Assembly: GCF_000731675.1 (NCBI RefSeq)
Contig: NZ_JMIT01000003.1
Span: 540,058 to 604,057 of the forward strand
Reading direction: 5' to 3'
Source: Pseudomonas capeferrum
GTDB taxonomy: Bacteria > Pseudomonadota > Gammaproteobacteria > Pseudomonadales > Pseudomonadaceae
Length of the DNA stretch: 64,000 nucleotides
Positions 35,503-44,310 of the stretch are shown here, piece by piece. Position numbers and translations under genes: made by a program. The notes beneath the pieces are model-generated. The model was not told where the DNA came from. It worked only from the letters and a program-made list of their open reading frames with translations, and made no database searches. How positions within the stretch are numbered: the first letter of the stretch is position 1; each line of letters begins with the position of its first letter.

Positions 35503-36124
35503 TGCCACGCCTGCGGAACCAGCCGGTCAATGACAGGCGCTCACGCCCGGCCGGCAACACCTCATGGGGCACATCGCCCGCCAGAAACACCACCAGGCAG
35601 CCGGCCACAGGCTGCACATCGTGCTCGACACCATTGGCCAGGAACATGCGTAACTGGCCGCCATCCTGCGGCTGCCAACCCTCGTTCAGGTAGAACACCG
35701 CCGAGACCATGCGCCGGTCATCGTCACGGAAGCGATCCAGGTGACGGCGGTAGAACGCCCCTGGTGGGTACAGGGCGAAATGGCATTCGAAGTCTTCCAG
35801 GCCGAGAAACAGCCCCTGGTTGATGGCCAGGCGCAGCTGGTCCATGGCTGCCAGGTACTGGTCGCAGGCTGCGGCCTGGCCGGGGTCGATCCACTGGATC
35901 TGGTCGCCGCGGATCGCCTCGCGTACCTCCTGTGAAGCCCCGCGCCCGACCCCAGCCGGGTTGAGTTCGCCTTCGGCATCACGGCGTCGGCACTCGGCCG
36001 CCAGCGCGCGCACCAGGTCGGCAGGCAGAAAGAGCGCCTGCTGGGACCAGCCATGGGTGGCCAGATCGTCGACGACGGCCGCAAGCATCGGGTGTTCAGG
36101 GGAGGTGTGCATGGCGCGCATCAT
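35489..36124 (-). CDS. 2-oxoglutarate/Fe(II)-dependent dioxygenase (prolyl 4-hydroxylase-like)
   Basis: The product (about 211 residues from ATG 36124; nearby ATGs at 36130, 36121 and 36112 are alternatives) ends in a 2OG-Fe(II) oxygenase domain. The iron ligands are probably the His and Asp of YRRHLDRFRDDDRR and the later His of GDVPHEVLPAG; the 2-oxoglutarate Arg would be in RERLSLTGWFRRR. Such enzymes hydroxylate proteins or small molecules; the substrate is unknown. The gene overlaps the DUF523 gene. Confidence 0.85.
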   Translation of the reverse strand: MMRAMHTSPEHPMLAAVVDDLATHGWSQQALFLPADLVRALAAECRRRDAEGELNPAGVGRGASQEVREAIRGDQIQWIDPGQAAACDQYLAAMDQLRLAINQGLFLGLEDFECHFALYPPGAFYRRHLDRFRDDDRRMVSAVFYLNEGWQPQDGGQLRMFLANGVEHDVQPVAGCLVVFLAGDVPHEVLPAGRERLSLTGWFRRRGNDPF

Positions 36125-36234
36125 ATCCATTAGCCCTGCACTCGCACAGCGCCACTTGGCTGAGAAGCGCGCAGGTATCTCGACAAACCGACGCTGGGAC
36201 AAGGACAATGGCAGCCTGCCGACAGGAGTCCTGA

Positions 36235-36987
36235 ATGCGCCGTCTGTTTTCCCTGATTCTGCTGATGATCTGCGCCATGCCTGTCTGGGCAGACAACCTG
36301 GATCAACTGTACAAGGCCGCCGGCTGGCCCGACCAGCGCGCCCACTTCAACGATGCCCTGAGCGCCGCCCAGGAACGCTATCGCAACAGCCTGCCGCCTG
36401 CGGTCTACCAAGCGCTGGTCAACAACAGCAATCAGCGCTTCCAGGCCCAGGCCGTGGACCGTCGTGCCCAGGCGCAACTGCGCGCCACCCTGAACAACCC
36501 CGCACCCGCGCTGGCCTTCTTCCAATCGCCGCTGGGCCGCAAGGTGGTGGCCGCCGAACTGCAGGCCACGCGCAAGGACCAATTGGCCAAGCATGCCAAG
36601 GGCCTGCCGAAGATCCAGGCCAGCGACGACCGCTTGCTGCTCATCGGCCACCTGGCCCAGGCGTTGCCAGCCCGCGAAGCGGGTGCCGAAGTCAGCCTGG
36701 CGATTGCCGGCGTCGCCGCCGACAGCCTCAGCTCGATGATCCCCGGCCTGTTCGGCGGCGGTCAGGCCCAGGGCCTGCTCGACGGCCAGCGCCAGCGGCT
36801 GATGAACCAGATCGGCGAAGACCTCAACAATACCCTGCTGTATGTCTACCGCGACTTGTCCGACGCCGAGCTTGAAGCGTTTGCCACCTTCGCCGAATCG
36901 GCCGAAGGCAAGGCGTATTACCAGGCGGCACTGGCGGCGGTGCGCGCGGGGCTGGCGGTGGGCCAGAGCGCTGCCGACCTCAAGTGA
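36235..36987 (+). CDS. DUF2059 domain secreted protein
   Basis: The 250-residue protein has a signal peptide (MRRLFSLILLMICAMPVWA) and is mainly helical afterwards. The C-terminal half carries the DUF2059 pattern (YVYRDLSDAELEAFATFAES, then EGKAYYQAALAAVRAG). A periplasmic location is predicted. The function is unknown. Its stop abuts the convergent hydrolase stop. Confidence 0.78.
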   Translation: MRRLFSLILLMICAMPVWADNLDQLYKAAGWPDQRAHFNDALSAAQERYRNSLPPAVYQALVNNSNQRFQAQAVDRRAQAQLRATLNNPAPALAFFQSPLGRKVVAAELQATRKDQLAKHAKGLPKIQASDDRLLLIGHLAQALPAREAGAEVSLAIAGVAADSLSSMIPGLFGGGQAQGLLDGQRQRLMNQIGEDLNNTLLYVYRDLSDAELEAFATFAESAEGKAYYQAALAAVRAGLAVGQSAADLK

Positions 36988-37923
36988 TCAGCCCAGGCGC
37001 TGGTCGATGAAGGCGAAGTAACGCTGGCGAATGCCGGGCAGTTCATTGGCCAGGTGGTGCCGCGCGTCGGGCAGCATCAGGATCTGCGGCTCGGTGAACT
37101 TGGCCTTGAGCACTTCGAGGTTGTAGGGCCAGTCTACCGTGCCATCCGCCTCACCCTGCACGATCAAGGGCCGCCGCGTGCTGCGTGGCGCCGCTTCTAT
37201 GCGCTTGACCCAGGCGATCAGTGCACCGACCCATGCGGTCGGGAGGCGGCGCGGTTGCAGCGGGTCGGCCTCCAGGAACGTCAGGAATGCCGGGTCATTG
37301 GTGTTCTCACTGAACCGCCGTTCGATACCGTTGACGAAATGGCGCAGCACACAGTAGCTGAACTTCGACCACCGCCAGGCACTGGGCCGCACCAGCGGTG
37401 CAAGCAGAATCACCTGTCCGTCGGCCGGGCTTTGCTCGCCCCGGTGCAACAGGTGGTCGACCACGATGGCGCCACCCGTACTCTGCCCGCACAGGTGCCA
37501 AGGGCGCGGCAGGTCCAGCCTGCGTGCTTGCTCGAACAGCGTATCGAGCACCTGCTGATACAGCGAGAAGTCACTGATGCTGGCCCGCTCACCACTGGAC
37601 AGGCCATGCCCGGGCAAGTCGCAGCTGATCACCGCGTAGCCCTGGCCCAGCGCCCACTCGATCACATGCCGGTAGAGGCCCATGTGGTCGTAATAGCCAT
37701 GCAGCAGGAATACGGTGGCCACCGGCTGCGGCGGTAGCCAGACTTGCCCAACCACATCGAACCCGGCCGCCTGGAAGCCACCCAGCCAGCGCTGTACAGG
37801 CAGATCCAGGCCGTAGAAATGCTGGTAATCCCGACCCTGCGCCGACAACGGCTGGCGATCGGTCAAGGGCGCCAGGCTGGCGCGCAGCAGGTCGGGGAGT
37901 AAGGCAGCGGGCATTGGGTACAT
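36988..37923 (-). CDS. alpha/beta hydrolase, monoacylglycerol lipase-like (serine aminopeptidase S33 clan)
   Basis: The protein (311 residues from ATG 37923) has the hydrolase fold: VFLLHGYYDHMGLYRHVIEW (oxyanion region), the nucleophile elbow CGQSTGGA, and a late His in PDARHHLANELPG. The pattern resembles monoglyceride lipases or lysophospholipases. No signal peptide is seen with this start, so a cytoplasmic location is likely. No strong ribosome site is visible; a GTG at 37989 or ATG at 37914 are alternatives. A long inverted repeat lies about 90 bp upstream. Confidence 0.83.
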   Translation of the reverse strand: MYPMPAALLPDLLRASLAPLTDRQPLSAQGRDYQHFYGLDLPVQRWLGGFQAAGFDVVGQVWLPPQPVATVFLLHGYYDHMGLYRHVIEWALGQGYAVISCDLPGHGLSSGERASISDFSLYQQVLDTLFEQARRLDLPRPWHLCGQSTGGAIVVDHLLHRGEQSPADGQVILLAPLVRPSAWRWSKFSYCVLRHFVNGIERRFSENTNDPAFLTFLEADPLQPRRLPTAWVGALIAWVKRIEAAPRSTRRPLIVQGEADGTVDWPYNLEVLKAKFTEPQILMLPDARHHLANELPGIRQRYFAFIDQRLG

Positions 37924-38012
37924 CCAGAGCGAAGCGAGTATTGATCTGTGATATTCAGCTCTGAGCCTCAACGTGGCAAGCTTGATCACTTACCAATACC
38001 TGGCATCGGTCC

Positions 38013-38131
38013 TTGTAGGAGCGGCCTTGCGTCGCGAACGGGGTGCGGAGCAGCCCCAGGATTTCAGCTTCGCCGCCAACATTGCTGGGGCTGCTCCGCA
38101 CCCCGTTCGCGACGCAAGGCCGCTCCTACAA
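38013..38131. repeat. perfect 47-bp inverted repeat (REP doublet)
   Basis: Positions 38013-38059 (beginning TTGTAGGAGCGGCCTTGCG) are exactly inverted at 38085-38131, with a 25-bp spacer. The unit is the REP type seen at 30114 and 47280. It lies between divergent starts, which is unusual for REP elements, and occupies the whole upstream region of the DUF6436 gene. Confidence 0.93.
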
Positions 38132-38149
38132 AGGCCCGCGGACACCCTC

Positions 38150-38707
38150 ATGAATTCTCGCGCCATCAAACTGCTTGCCCTGTTGCTCTGCATCCTCACC
38201 CTGTGGCTGGCCTACGACGCCTTCCAGGCCCGCTACCTGCGCCCGTTCGACAACCAGACCACCCTGTTCGACGGCAGCCAACTGCAACTGCCCCCCCAAC
38301 TGGCCGGCCCCGGGCCGATCCGCGTCGTGCACTTCTGGGACCCGGCCTGCCCGTGCAATGTCGGTAACCAGCAACACCTGGGCGACCTGGTCAGCCAGTT
38401 CACAGGCCAGGGCGTCACTTTCCATGTGTTGCAAAAGCCCGGCAGCCACGGCCAGCTACCGGCGAACCTCACTGCCCTCAAGCCCCTCGCCAGCCTTCCT
38501 GGCAGCGAACACCTGCCCGCCTCCCCGGCCGTGGCCATCTGGGACCGGCAAGGCCACCTGGCCTACTTCGGCCCCTACAGCGAGGGCGCGGTGTGCAACG
38601 CCAGCAACAGCTTCATCGAGCCGATTATCAAGGCGTTGCTCGACGGCCGCCCAGTCACCGCCTCCAACACCCTGGCGGTGGGTTGCTACTGCCCTTGGGG
38701 CGCCTGA
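38150..38707 (+). CDS. DUF6436 thioredoxin-like membrane-anchored protein
   Basis: The 185-residue protein has an N-terminal anchor (KLLALLLCILTLWLAYDAF) and a periplasmic thioredoxin-like domain with the active-site-like CPC of HFWDPACPCNVGNQQHL and a later cis-Pro-like segment (SPAVAIWD). Two more cysteines lie at the C terminus (GCYCPWGA). It could be a thiol oxidoreductase, but CPC is not a classical CXXC. No ribosome site is obvious, and the REP doublet ends 18 bp before the start. Its 3' end overlaps the convergent acetyltransferase gene by 22 nt. Confidence 0.78.
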   Translation: MNSRAIKLLALLLCILTLWLAYDAFQARYLRPFDNQTTLFDGSQLQLPPQLAGPGPIRVVHFWDPACPCNVGNQQHLGDLVSQFTGQGVTFHVLQKPGSHGQLPANLTALKPLASLPGSEHLPASPAVAIWDRQGHLAYFGPYSEGAVCNASNSFIEPIIKALLDGRPVTASNTLAVGCYCPWGA

Positions 38708-39252
38708 CGCACCCGCGCCGGGTTACCCACCACCACCGCACCCGCGGGCACATCGCGCGTCACCACGCTGCCCGCGCCGACCACCGCGTTGTCGCCAATG
38801 GTCACCCCCGGCAGGATGATCGCCCCGCCGCCAATCCACACATTGTTGCCGAGGGTCACCGGCCGACCGCTTTCAAGGCCGGTGCGGCGCAGCTCAGGGT
38901 CCAATGGGTGGTCGGCGGTGTAGATCTGCACCGCCGGGCCAATCTGGCAATCGTCGCCGATGTGCACCGGCAGCACATCGAGGATCACGCAGTTGAAGTT
39001 CATGAACGTATTGCTGCCAACGTTGATGTTGTAGCCATAGTCGCAATAGAACGGCGGGCGGATCACCGTGCCTTCGCCGGCTTGGCCAAAGTGCTCGGCC
39101 AGCAGGCTGTGACGTGCGTCGTTGAGCAGTTCGAAGCTGTTGTTGTAGCGATGCATCCAGTGCTTGTTGGCAATCTGCTCGGCCTGCAGCTCGGGGCAGC
39201 CAGCGTGGTAGAGCTGGCCGCTGAGCATTTTCTGTTTTTCGCTGAGGGACAT
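38686..39252 (-). CDS. sugar O-acetyltransferase (maltose acetyltransferase / NodL type)
   Basis: The 188-residue protein has the N-terminal Maa domain (MSLSEKQKMLSGQLYHAGCP) and a left-handed beta-helix of hexapeptide repeats (YNINVGSNTFMNFNCVILDV, then IGGGAIILPGVTIGDNAVVG). The acetyl-CoA-dependent catalytic His is likely in YTADHPLDP. Family members acetylate sugars or related acceptors. A GGAG-type site (AAAGGAGTTTCC) precedes the ATG. It is divergent from the acylase gene. Confidence 0.9.
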   Translation of the reverse strand: MSLSEKQKMLSGQLYHAGCPELQAEQIANKHWMHRYNNSFELLNDARHSLLAEHFGQAGEGTVIRPPFYCDYGYNINVGSNTFMNFNCVILDVLPVHIGDDCQIGPAVQIYTADHPLDPELRRTGLESGRPVTLGNNVWIGGGAIILPGVTIGDNAVVGAGSVVTRDVPAGAVVVGNPARVRQAPQGQ

Positions 39253-39338
39253 GGAAACTCCTTTCGAGGGCTATGCTCTGTTCGCGAATCCGTCGATGAT
39301 CGGACCACAGTTTCCGTTCGAATGCACAAGGAGTCTCG

Positions 39339-41702
39339 ATGAAGCGCAGCCTGACCCTGTTGGCCGTGGTGATCGCCGTGGCCGCTGGCGCCGGTTACTG
39401 GTACGTGCACGGCAAGCTGCCACAACGCGAGGGCGAGGTGCTGATCGCCGGCCTGCAGGCGCCGGTCAGTGTGCGCTATGACGCGCGCGGCGTGCCGCAC
39501 CTGCAGGCGCAGAACGAACAGGACCTGTATCGCGCCTTGGGCTACGTGCATGCCCAGGACCGGTTGTTCCAGATGGAGATCATGCGCCGCCTGGCCCGAG
39601 GCGAGCTGGCCGAGGTGCTCGGCGACAAACTGCTGCCCACCGATACCCTGTTCCGCAGCCTGCGCATCCGCGATCAGGCGGCACTGATGGTGCAGCGGCT
39701 GGACCGTCAATCGCCCGCCTGGCAGGCCTTGCAAGCCTACCTTGAAGGCATCGACAGCTGGCAGGCCAGCCACCCCAAGCCAATCGAATTCGACCTGCTG
39801 GGCATTACCCCACGTCCGTTCACTGCCGAAGACACCCTCAGCATCGCCGGCTACCTGGCCTACAGTTTCGCCGCCGCGTTCCGTACCGAGCCGGCACTGA
39901 CCTACATCCGCGACCAGCTTGGTCCGCAGTACCTGAAGATCTTCGACCTCGACTGGCAGCCCGAGGGTGCCTTGGCTAGCCCCTTGGCCGCCGCCGACTG
40001 GCGCAGCCTGGAGGCACTTGCCCGGCTCAGCCATGACGCCCTGAACGACGCCGGTATCCCGCAGTTCGAAGGCAGCAACGCCTGGGCCGTTTCCGGCAGC
40101 CGTACCCGCAGCGGCAAGCCCCTGCTGGCCGGTGACCCGCACATCAGTTTCGCAGTGCCGGCGGTGTGGTACGAGGCCGAACTTTCGGCGCCTGGGTTCA
40201 ACCTCTACGGCTACTTCCAGGCCCTGAACCCCTTCGCACTACTCGGGCACAACCGCGACTTCGGCTGGAGCCTGACCATGTTCCAGAACGATGACGTCGA
40301 CCTGATCGCCGAACGGACCAACCCCGCCAACAGCGACCAGGTGATGATCGACGGCATATGGCAAACACTGGAAAAGACTGAACAGACCATCGCCGTCAAA
40401 GGCGAGGCTCCGGTCACCATCAGCCTGCGCCGCTCGCCCCACGGCCCGATCGTCAACGAGGTGCTGGGCGCAAGCGCCGGGACCACGCCGGTGGCCATGT
40501 GGTGGGCCTTTCTTGAAACCGAAAACCCGATTCTCGACGGGTTCTACCAGCTCAACCGTGCCGACACCCTGGGCAAGATGCGCGAGGCCGCCGCTAAGGT
40601 TCAGGCGCCTGGGCTGAACTTCGTCTGGGCCAATGCCCGTGGCGATATCGGCTGGTGGGCAGCGGCACAACTGCCGATCCGCCCGCAAGGCGTCAACCCG
40701 ACGTTCATCCTCGATGGCGCCAGCCCGCAGGCGGACAAGCTCGGTTTCTACCCCTTCAGTGCCAACCCTCAGCAAGAGAACCCGGCACGCGGCTACATCG
40801 TTTCGGCCAACTATCAGCCGCCCTCGGCCGTGCCCGTCCCGGGCTACTACAACTTGCCGGACCGCGGCCGCCAGCTCGACCGCCACCTGGCCAACCCTGA
40901 CGTGAAGTGGGACACCCAGAACAGCCAGGCCTTGCAACTGGACACCACCAGCGATTATGGCCCGCGCACCCTTGCCCCGTTGCTGGCGACGCTGCGCGCG
41001 GTGGCCGAGGGCGACGAGGAAAAAGAGCTGGTCGAGCAACTGGCCGCCTGGGGCGGTGACTACCCCCTGGACTCGACCAGCGCGACGCTGTTCAACCAGT
41101 TTCTCTATGAACTGGCATTCGCTGCCCTGCATGACGAACTGGGCGACACCTGGTTCCCGGTGCTGATCAGCACCCGTGCCATCGATGCCGCCCTGCCCCG
41201 CCTGGCAGCGGATGCCGCGTCGCCCTGGTGGAGCACCCGAGGTGCCAACGAACGTACCGACCGTGCGGCAATCGTGCGCATCGCCTGGCAGAAGAGCCTG
41301 AAGCACCTGCGCGATACCCTGGGCAGCGACCCGGCCAGTTGGCAATGGGGCAAGGCCCATACCTTGACCCATAACCATCCGCTCGGCGTGAAAAAGCCGC
41401 TGAACCTGCTGTTCAACGTCGGCCCGTTTGCCGCGCCAGGCACGCATGAGGTGCCCAACAATCTGTCGGCGAAGATCGGGCCGGCGCCATGGCCGGTGAC
41501 TTATGGGCCTTCGACGCGAAGGCTGATCGACTTTGCCGATACGGGGCAGGCATTGACGAGCAACCCGGTTGGGCAAAGTGGCGTGCCGTTTGACCAGCAT
41601 TATGCGGACCAGGCCAAGGGCTATATCGAGGGGCAGTATCAGAAGGCACAGATGGGAGTGATACCGGCGCAGAGCACCTTGAGATTGCTGCCGGCTGAGT
41701 AA
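39339..41702 (+). CDS. hacB: penicillin acylase-family Ntn hydrolase, acyl-homoserine lactone acylase (HacB/QuiP group)
   Basis: These enzymes are exported to the periplasm, where they self-cleave into two chains and hydrolyse the amide bond of acyl-homoserine lactones or other amides. The 787-residue precursor has a signal segment (LLAVVIAVAAGAGYWYV). The self-processing site is Gly245-Ser246 in QFEGSNAWAVSGS, making Ser246 the nucleophile of the beta chain. Length and context match P. aeruginosa PA0305 (HacB). AAGGAG precedes the ATG. The natural substrate in this organism is not shown; quorum quenching is an inference. Confidence 0.88.
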   Translation: MKRSLTLLAVVIAVAAGAGYWYVHGKLPQREGEVLIAGLQAPVSVRYDARGVPHLQAQNEQDLYRALGYVHAQDRLFQMEIMRRLARGELAEVLGDKLLPTDTLFRSLRIRDQAALMVQRLDRQSPAWQALQAYLEGIDSWQASHPKPIEFDLLGITPRPFTAEDTLSIAGYLAYSFAAAFRTEPALTYIRDQLGPQYLKIFDLDWQPEGALASPLAAADWRSLEALARLSHDALNDAGIPQFEGSNAWAVSGSRTRSGKPLLAGDPHISFAVPAVWYEAELSAPGFNLYGYFQALNPFALLGHNRDFGWSLTMFQNDDVDLIAERTNPANSDQVMIDGIWQTLEKTEQTIAVKGEAPVTISLRRSPHGPIVNEVLGASAGTTPVAMWWAFLETENPILDGFYQLNRADTLGKMREAAAKVQAPGLNFVWANARGDIGWWAAAQLPIRPQGVNPTFILDGASPQADKLGFYPFSANPQQENPARGYIVSANYQPPSAVPVPGYYNLPDRGRQLDRHLANPDVKWDTQNSQALQLDTTSDYGPRTLAPLLATLRAVAEGDEEKELVEQLAAWGGDYPLDSTSATLFNQFLYELAFAALHDELGDTWFPVLISTRAIDAALPRLAADAASPWWSTRGANERTDRAAIVRIAWQKSLKHLRDTLGSDPASWQWGKAHTLTHNHPLGVKKPLNLLFNVGPFAAPGTHEVPNNLSAKIGPAPWPVTYGPSTRRLIDFADTGQALTSNPVGQSGVPFDQHYADQAKGYIEGQYQKAQMGVIPAQSTLRLLPAE

Positions 41703-41797
41703 GGGCTGCTGCGCAGCCCATTCGCGGGGCAAGCCCGCTCCCACAGGATTGGCACTGGAACACAGGTGTGTGCAGTACCTGGACCGTGTGGGAGGGC
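41703..41797. repeat. REP-type palindromic sequence
   Basis: GGGCTGC-TGC-GCAGCCC (41703-41719) is followed by a CGCGGGGCAAGCCCGCTCC unit (41724-41742) and, about 40 bp later, an inverted part (CCGTGTGGGAGGGCT, 41784 on). It sits between the convergent acylase and MetQ-type genes. The same GGGCTGCTGCGCAGCCC palindrome is inside the element at 47242-47408. Confidence 0.75.
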
Positions 41798-41807
41798 TAC
41801 AACCGGA

Positions 41808-42593
41808 TCAGAACGCCGGCAGTACCGCACCGCTGTATTTCTTGGCGATGAATTCCTTCACTTCCGGGCTGGTCAGAGCCTTGGCCAGCTTCTGGATGGC
41901 GTCGCTGTCCTTGTTGTCCGGGCGAGCCACCAGGAAGTTCACGTACGGCGAATCGGCACCTTCGATCACCAGCGCATCCTTGGCCGGGTTCAGGCCGGCT
42001 TCCAGGGCGTAGTTAGTGTTGATCATGTCCAAGTCAACCTGATCCAGCACACGCGGCAGCATGGCCGATTCCAGCTCGCGGAATTTCAGATTCTTCGGGT
42101 TCGTGGCGATGTCTTTCGGGGTGGCCAAGGCATTTTTCGGGTCTTTCAGTGTGATCAGGCCAGCCTTCTGCAGCAGCAGCAGGGCACGGCCGCTGTTGCT
42201 GCCCTCGTTAGGGATGGCAACGGTGGCGCCTTCCTTCAGCTCGCTCAGGCTTTTGACCTTCTTCGAGTAGCCACCGAACGGTTCGACGTGCACGCCGACC
42301 ACGGTTTCCAGGTGGGTGCCTTTGCCCTCGTTGAAGTTCTGCAGGTACGGCAGGGTCTGGAAGTAGTTGGCGTCCAGACGCTTCTGGTCAACCTGCACGT
42401 TGGGCTGCACGTAGTCGGTGAAGACTTTGATCTGCAGGTCCACGCCTTCCTTGGCCAGGGTCGGCTTGATCAGCTCGAGAATCTCGGCATGCGGCACCGG
42501 GGTGGCAGCCACCACCAGTTTTTCGGCGGCATTGGCCAGGCCAGCGAGCGCCAGGGCGGCGGCCAGGGCAGTGGTCAGCAGGGTCTTCTTCAT
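41808..42593 (-). CDS. MetQ/NlpA-family ABC substrate-binding protein
   Basis: The 261-residue protein matches the NlpA/MetQ family (KLVVAATPVPHAEILELIKP at the mature start; FTDYVQPNVQVDQKRLDANY). Members bind methionine, methionine sulfoxide or related compounds for MetNI importers. The signal peptide ends LAGLANA-AEK with no lipobox cysteine, so it should be a free periplasmic protein, unlike most MetQ. No metN or metI is adjacent, so it would have to use a transporter encoded elsewhere. AAGGACC precedes the ATG. Confidence 0.87.
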   Translation of the reverse strand: MKKTLLTTALAAALALAGLANAAEKLVVAATPVPHAEILELIKPTLAKEGVDLQIKVFTDYVQPNVQVDQKRLDANYFQTLPYLQNFNEGKGTHLETVVGVHVEPFGGYSKKVKSLSELKEGATVAIPNEGSNSGRALLLLQKAGLITLKDPKNALATPKDIATNPKNLKFRELESAMLPRVLDQVDLDMINTNYALEAGLNPAKDALVIEGADSPYVNFLVARPDNKDSDAIQKLAKALTSPEVKEFIAKKYSGAVLPAF

Positions 42594-42721
42594 GGTGGTC
42601 CTTGTTCTGAATCTGGGCCATCGGCGATGGCGAAGTCGTGTGCCCTGCCCCGTGTGGGGTGGGCGTGAAGCGGACAATACCGAGATTTCTTATACCGCAA
42701 CAATATCTTTTAATTAGCTGC

Positions 42722-42728
42722 TTATTCC
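42722..42728. promoter_or_regulatory. TTATTCC motif upstream of the MetQ-type gene
   Basis: TTATTCC at 42722-42728 (GGAATAA in the gene's direction) lies in the AT-rich 176-bp region before the MetQ-type start at 42593. The same heptamer precedes tcyP and the RBBP9-type gene. It resembles half-sites described for CysB; assignment to CysB is inference. Confidence 0.4.
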
Positions 42729-42769
42729 AAAAACAAACTGCCATCACCGCCTTTGCTTATGAGCGCTGT

Positions 42770-43600
42770 CTAACACGCAGGGTTGGGCAGGTCGAGGTCC
42801 TCCGGCTGGATCTCTTCGCTGTCATTCACCAGCAGGGCGCAGTGGATGACGTTCTCCAGCTCGCGGGTGTTGCCGGGCCAGGCATGGGCTTCCAGCACCT
42901 GCTGGGCCGCGTCGCTGATCAGCGGCACAGAGCGTTGCAGGCGGGCGGTGTAGATACCCACAAAGTACTCGGCCAACGGCAGAATATCGCCACGGCGCTC
43001 GCGTAAGGGGGGCAGTTCCAGCGCGCCCTCGCGCAGGTACTGGTACAGGCGCTCATTAAACCTGCCAGCCTTCACCACCCGCGCCAGGTCGATGCTGGTC
43101 GCCGCCACCAGGCGCACATCCACAGGCTGAGGCTGCTGCGCGCCGACGCGGGTCACTTCGCGGTTTTCCAGCGCGGCCAGCAGCTTGCCTTGGATCTCCA
43201 GCGGCAAGTCGGCTATCTCGTCCAGGTACAGGGTGCCGCCGTTGGCCGAACCGAACCACCCGGCGCGGCTGCTGGCAGTGCCGCTGTGGGCACCAGCGCT
43301 GTAGCCGAACAATTCGGCGTCGGCGTAGGTCGGGCTGATGGCCGCGCAGTTGACCGACACGAACAGCCCGCTGCGGTCACTGGCGCGATGAATCTGCCGC
43401 GCCAGCAACTCCTTGCCGGTACCGGTCTCGCCACGAATCAGCACAGGCAAGGGCAGTGGCGCCAGGCGTTCGAGGTCTTGGCGAAGCTGTTGCGAACGGG
43501 GGTCGATGAACACCAGGGCCTTGGCACGAATGCTCAGCGGGCTCTTGTCCAGCTCGGGGAAGGTCAGCAGCGGCTGGCCAAACGGGTTTTGAAAGGTCAT
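42770..43600 (-). CDS. degenerate sigma-54 activator-like AAA+ protein (SfnR-like, no DNA-binding domain)
   Basis: The 276-residue protein is almost only an NtrC-type AAA+ domain. Walker A GETGTGKE is at residues 57-64 and Walker B GGTLYLDEI at 121-129. The sigma-54-contacting GAFTGA loop reads GAHSGT (103-108), and the arginine-finger segment, normally FRxDLYYRL, reads FNERLYQYL (181-189), losing both usual arginines. Sensor II WPGNTRELEN is intact. There is no N-terminal sensor and no C-terminal Fis helix-turn-helix; the chain ends at Cys276. SfnR-type activators control organosulfur use in Pseudomonas, and the neighbours fit sulfur metabolism. It may be inactive as an activator or act by another mode. 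Confidence 0.8.
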   Translation of the reverse strand: MTFQNPFGQPLLTFPELDKSPLSIRAKALVFIDPRSQQLRQDLERLAPLPLPVLIRGETGTGKELLARQIHRASDRSGLFVSVNCAAISPTYADAELFGYSAGAHSGTASSRAGWFGSANGGTLYLDEIADLPLEIQGKLLAALENREVTRVGAQQPQPVDVRLVAATSIDLARVVKAGRFNERLYQYLREGALELPPLRERRGDILPLAEYFVGIYTARLQRSVPLISDAAQQVLEAHAWPGNTRELENVIHCALLVNDSEEIQPEDLDLPNPAC

Positions 43601-43664
43601 GACGAACTCCCGCCCCAGGCCTTCGATGGCCGGGCGTCAGGCTAACGGTAATCAGTAGGGGCGA

Positions 43665-44246
43665 TCAGGCGCGGCGCAGTGCACGCTGCTCGACCCGGCT
43701 CTGCAGGCGATACAGGTAGGCGAAGCCTTGTTCCCAGCGCTCGTGGCCGGACTTGACGTTGATGTGCCCGGCATTGGTCAGCAACCCCGCTTCAGCACCC
43801 CAGGCCTGGGCCAGGTGCAGTGCACGCGGCACGCTCACTGCCGGGTCGTTGTCGGAGCTGACCACCTGGCTTGGGAACGGCAGCGCCTGCATCGGGATCG
43901 GCGCGAAGTTGCGCAGAGCCGGCGCACAGGTCGGCCGCTCGACATCCGCAGGCGCCACCAGCAGCGCGCCACGCACTTGGCGCAGCAACGCCGGGCTGGC
44001 CTCGGCAGCCCAGTGGGCGACGGTGATGCAGCCCAGGCTGTGGGCGATGAGGATCACCGGCGAGCGTTCGGCGGTAATCGCCTGCTCCAGGGCCTGCACC
44101 CAATCGCGCCGTTGCGGGGTCAGCCAGTCGTGCTGCTCGACCCGGGCGCTGTTGGGCAGGGTGCGCTGCCAATGACTCTGCCAATGGTTGTCTGGCGATC
44201 CTTGCCAGCCCGGCACAATCAGGTAGCGAATAGACTCATTGCGCAT
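43665..44246 (-). CDS. RBBP9/YdeN-family alpha/beta hydrolase
   Basis: The 193-residue cytoplasmic serine hydrolase has the family start YLIVPGWQGSPDNHWQSHW, the nucleophile elbow LIAHSLGC near residue 69, the acid region SSDNDPAVS and the late His in NAGHINVKSGH. The substrate is unknown. It lies 64 bp upstream of the degenerate AAA+ gene on the same strand, so they likely share a transcript, preceded by an AT-rich promoter with a TTATTCC motif. Confidence 0.87.
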   Translation of the reverse strand: MRNESIRYLIVPGWQGSPDNHWQSHWQRTLPNSARVEQHDWLTPQRRDWVQALEQAITAERSPVILIAHSLGCITVAHWAAEASPALLRQVRGALLVAPADVERPTCAPALRNFAPIPMQALPFPSQVVSSDNDPAVSVPRALHLAQAWGAEAGLLTNAGHINVKSGHERWEQGFAYLYRLQSRVEQRALRRA

Positions 44247-44310
44247 GGGGACGCCTCCAGTAAGTTTGCGTGCTTGGAGACCAGTATAGGGAGGCAGTTA
44301 TATTCGTAAA

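Noticed and set aside
38013..38131. CRISPR-like repeat
   Set aside because: There are only two arms, inverted rather than direct, with a single spacer; this is a REP doublet.
42594..42769. Possible frameshifted HTH domain for the degenerate activator
   Set aside because: All frames downstream of its stop lack an HTH-like sequence; the region is AT-rich promoter DNA of the next gene.
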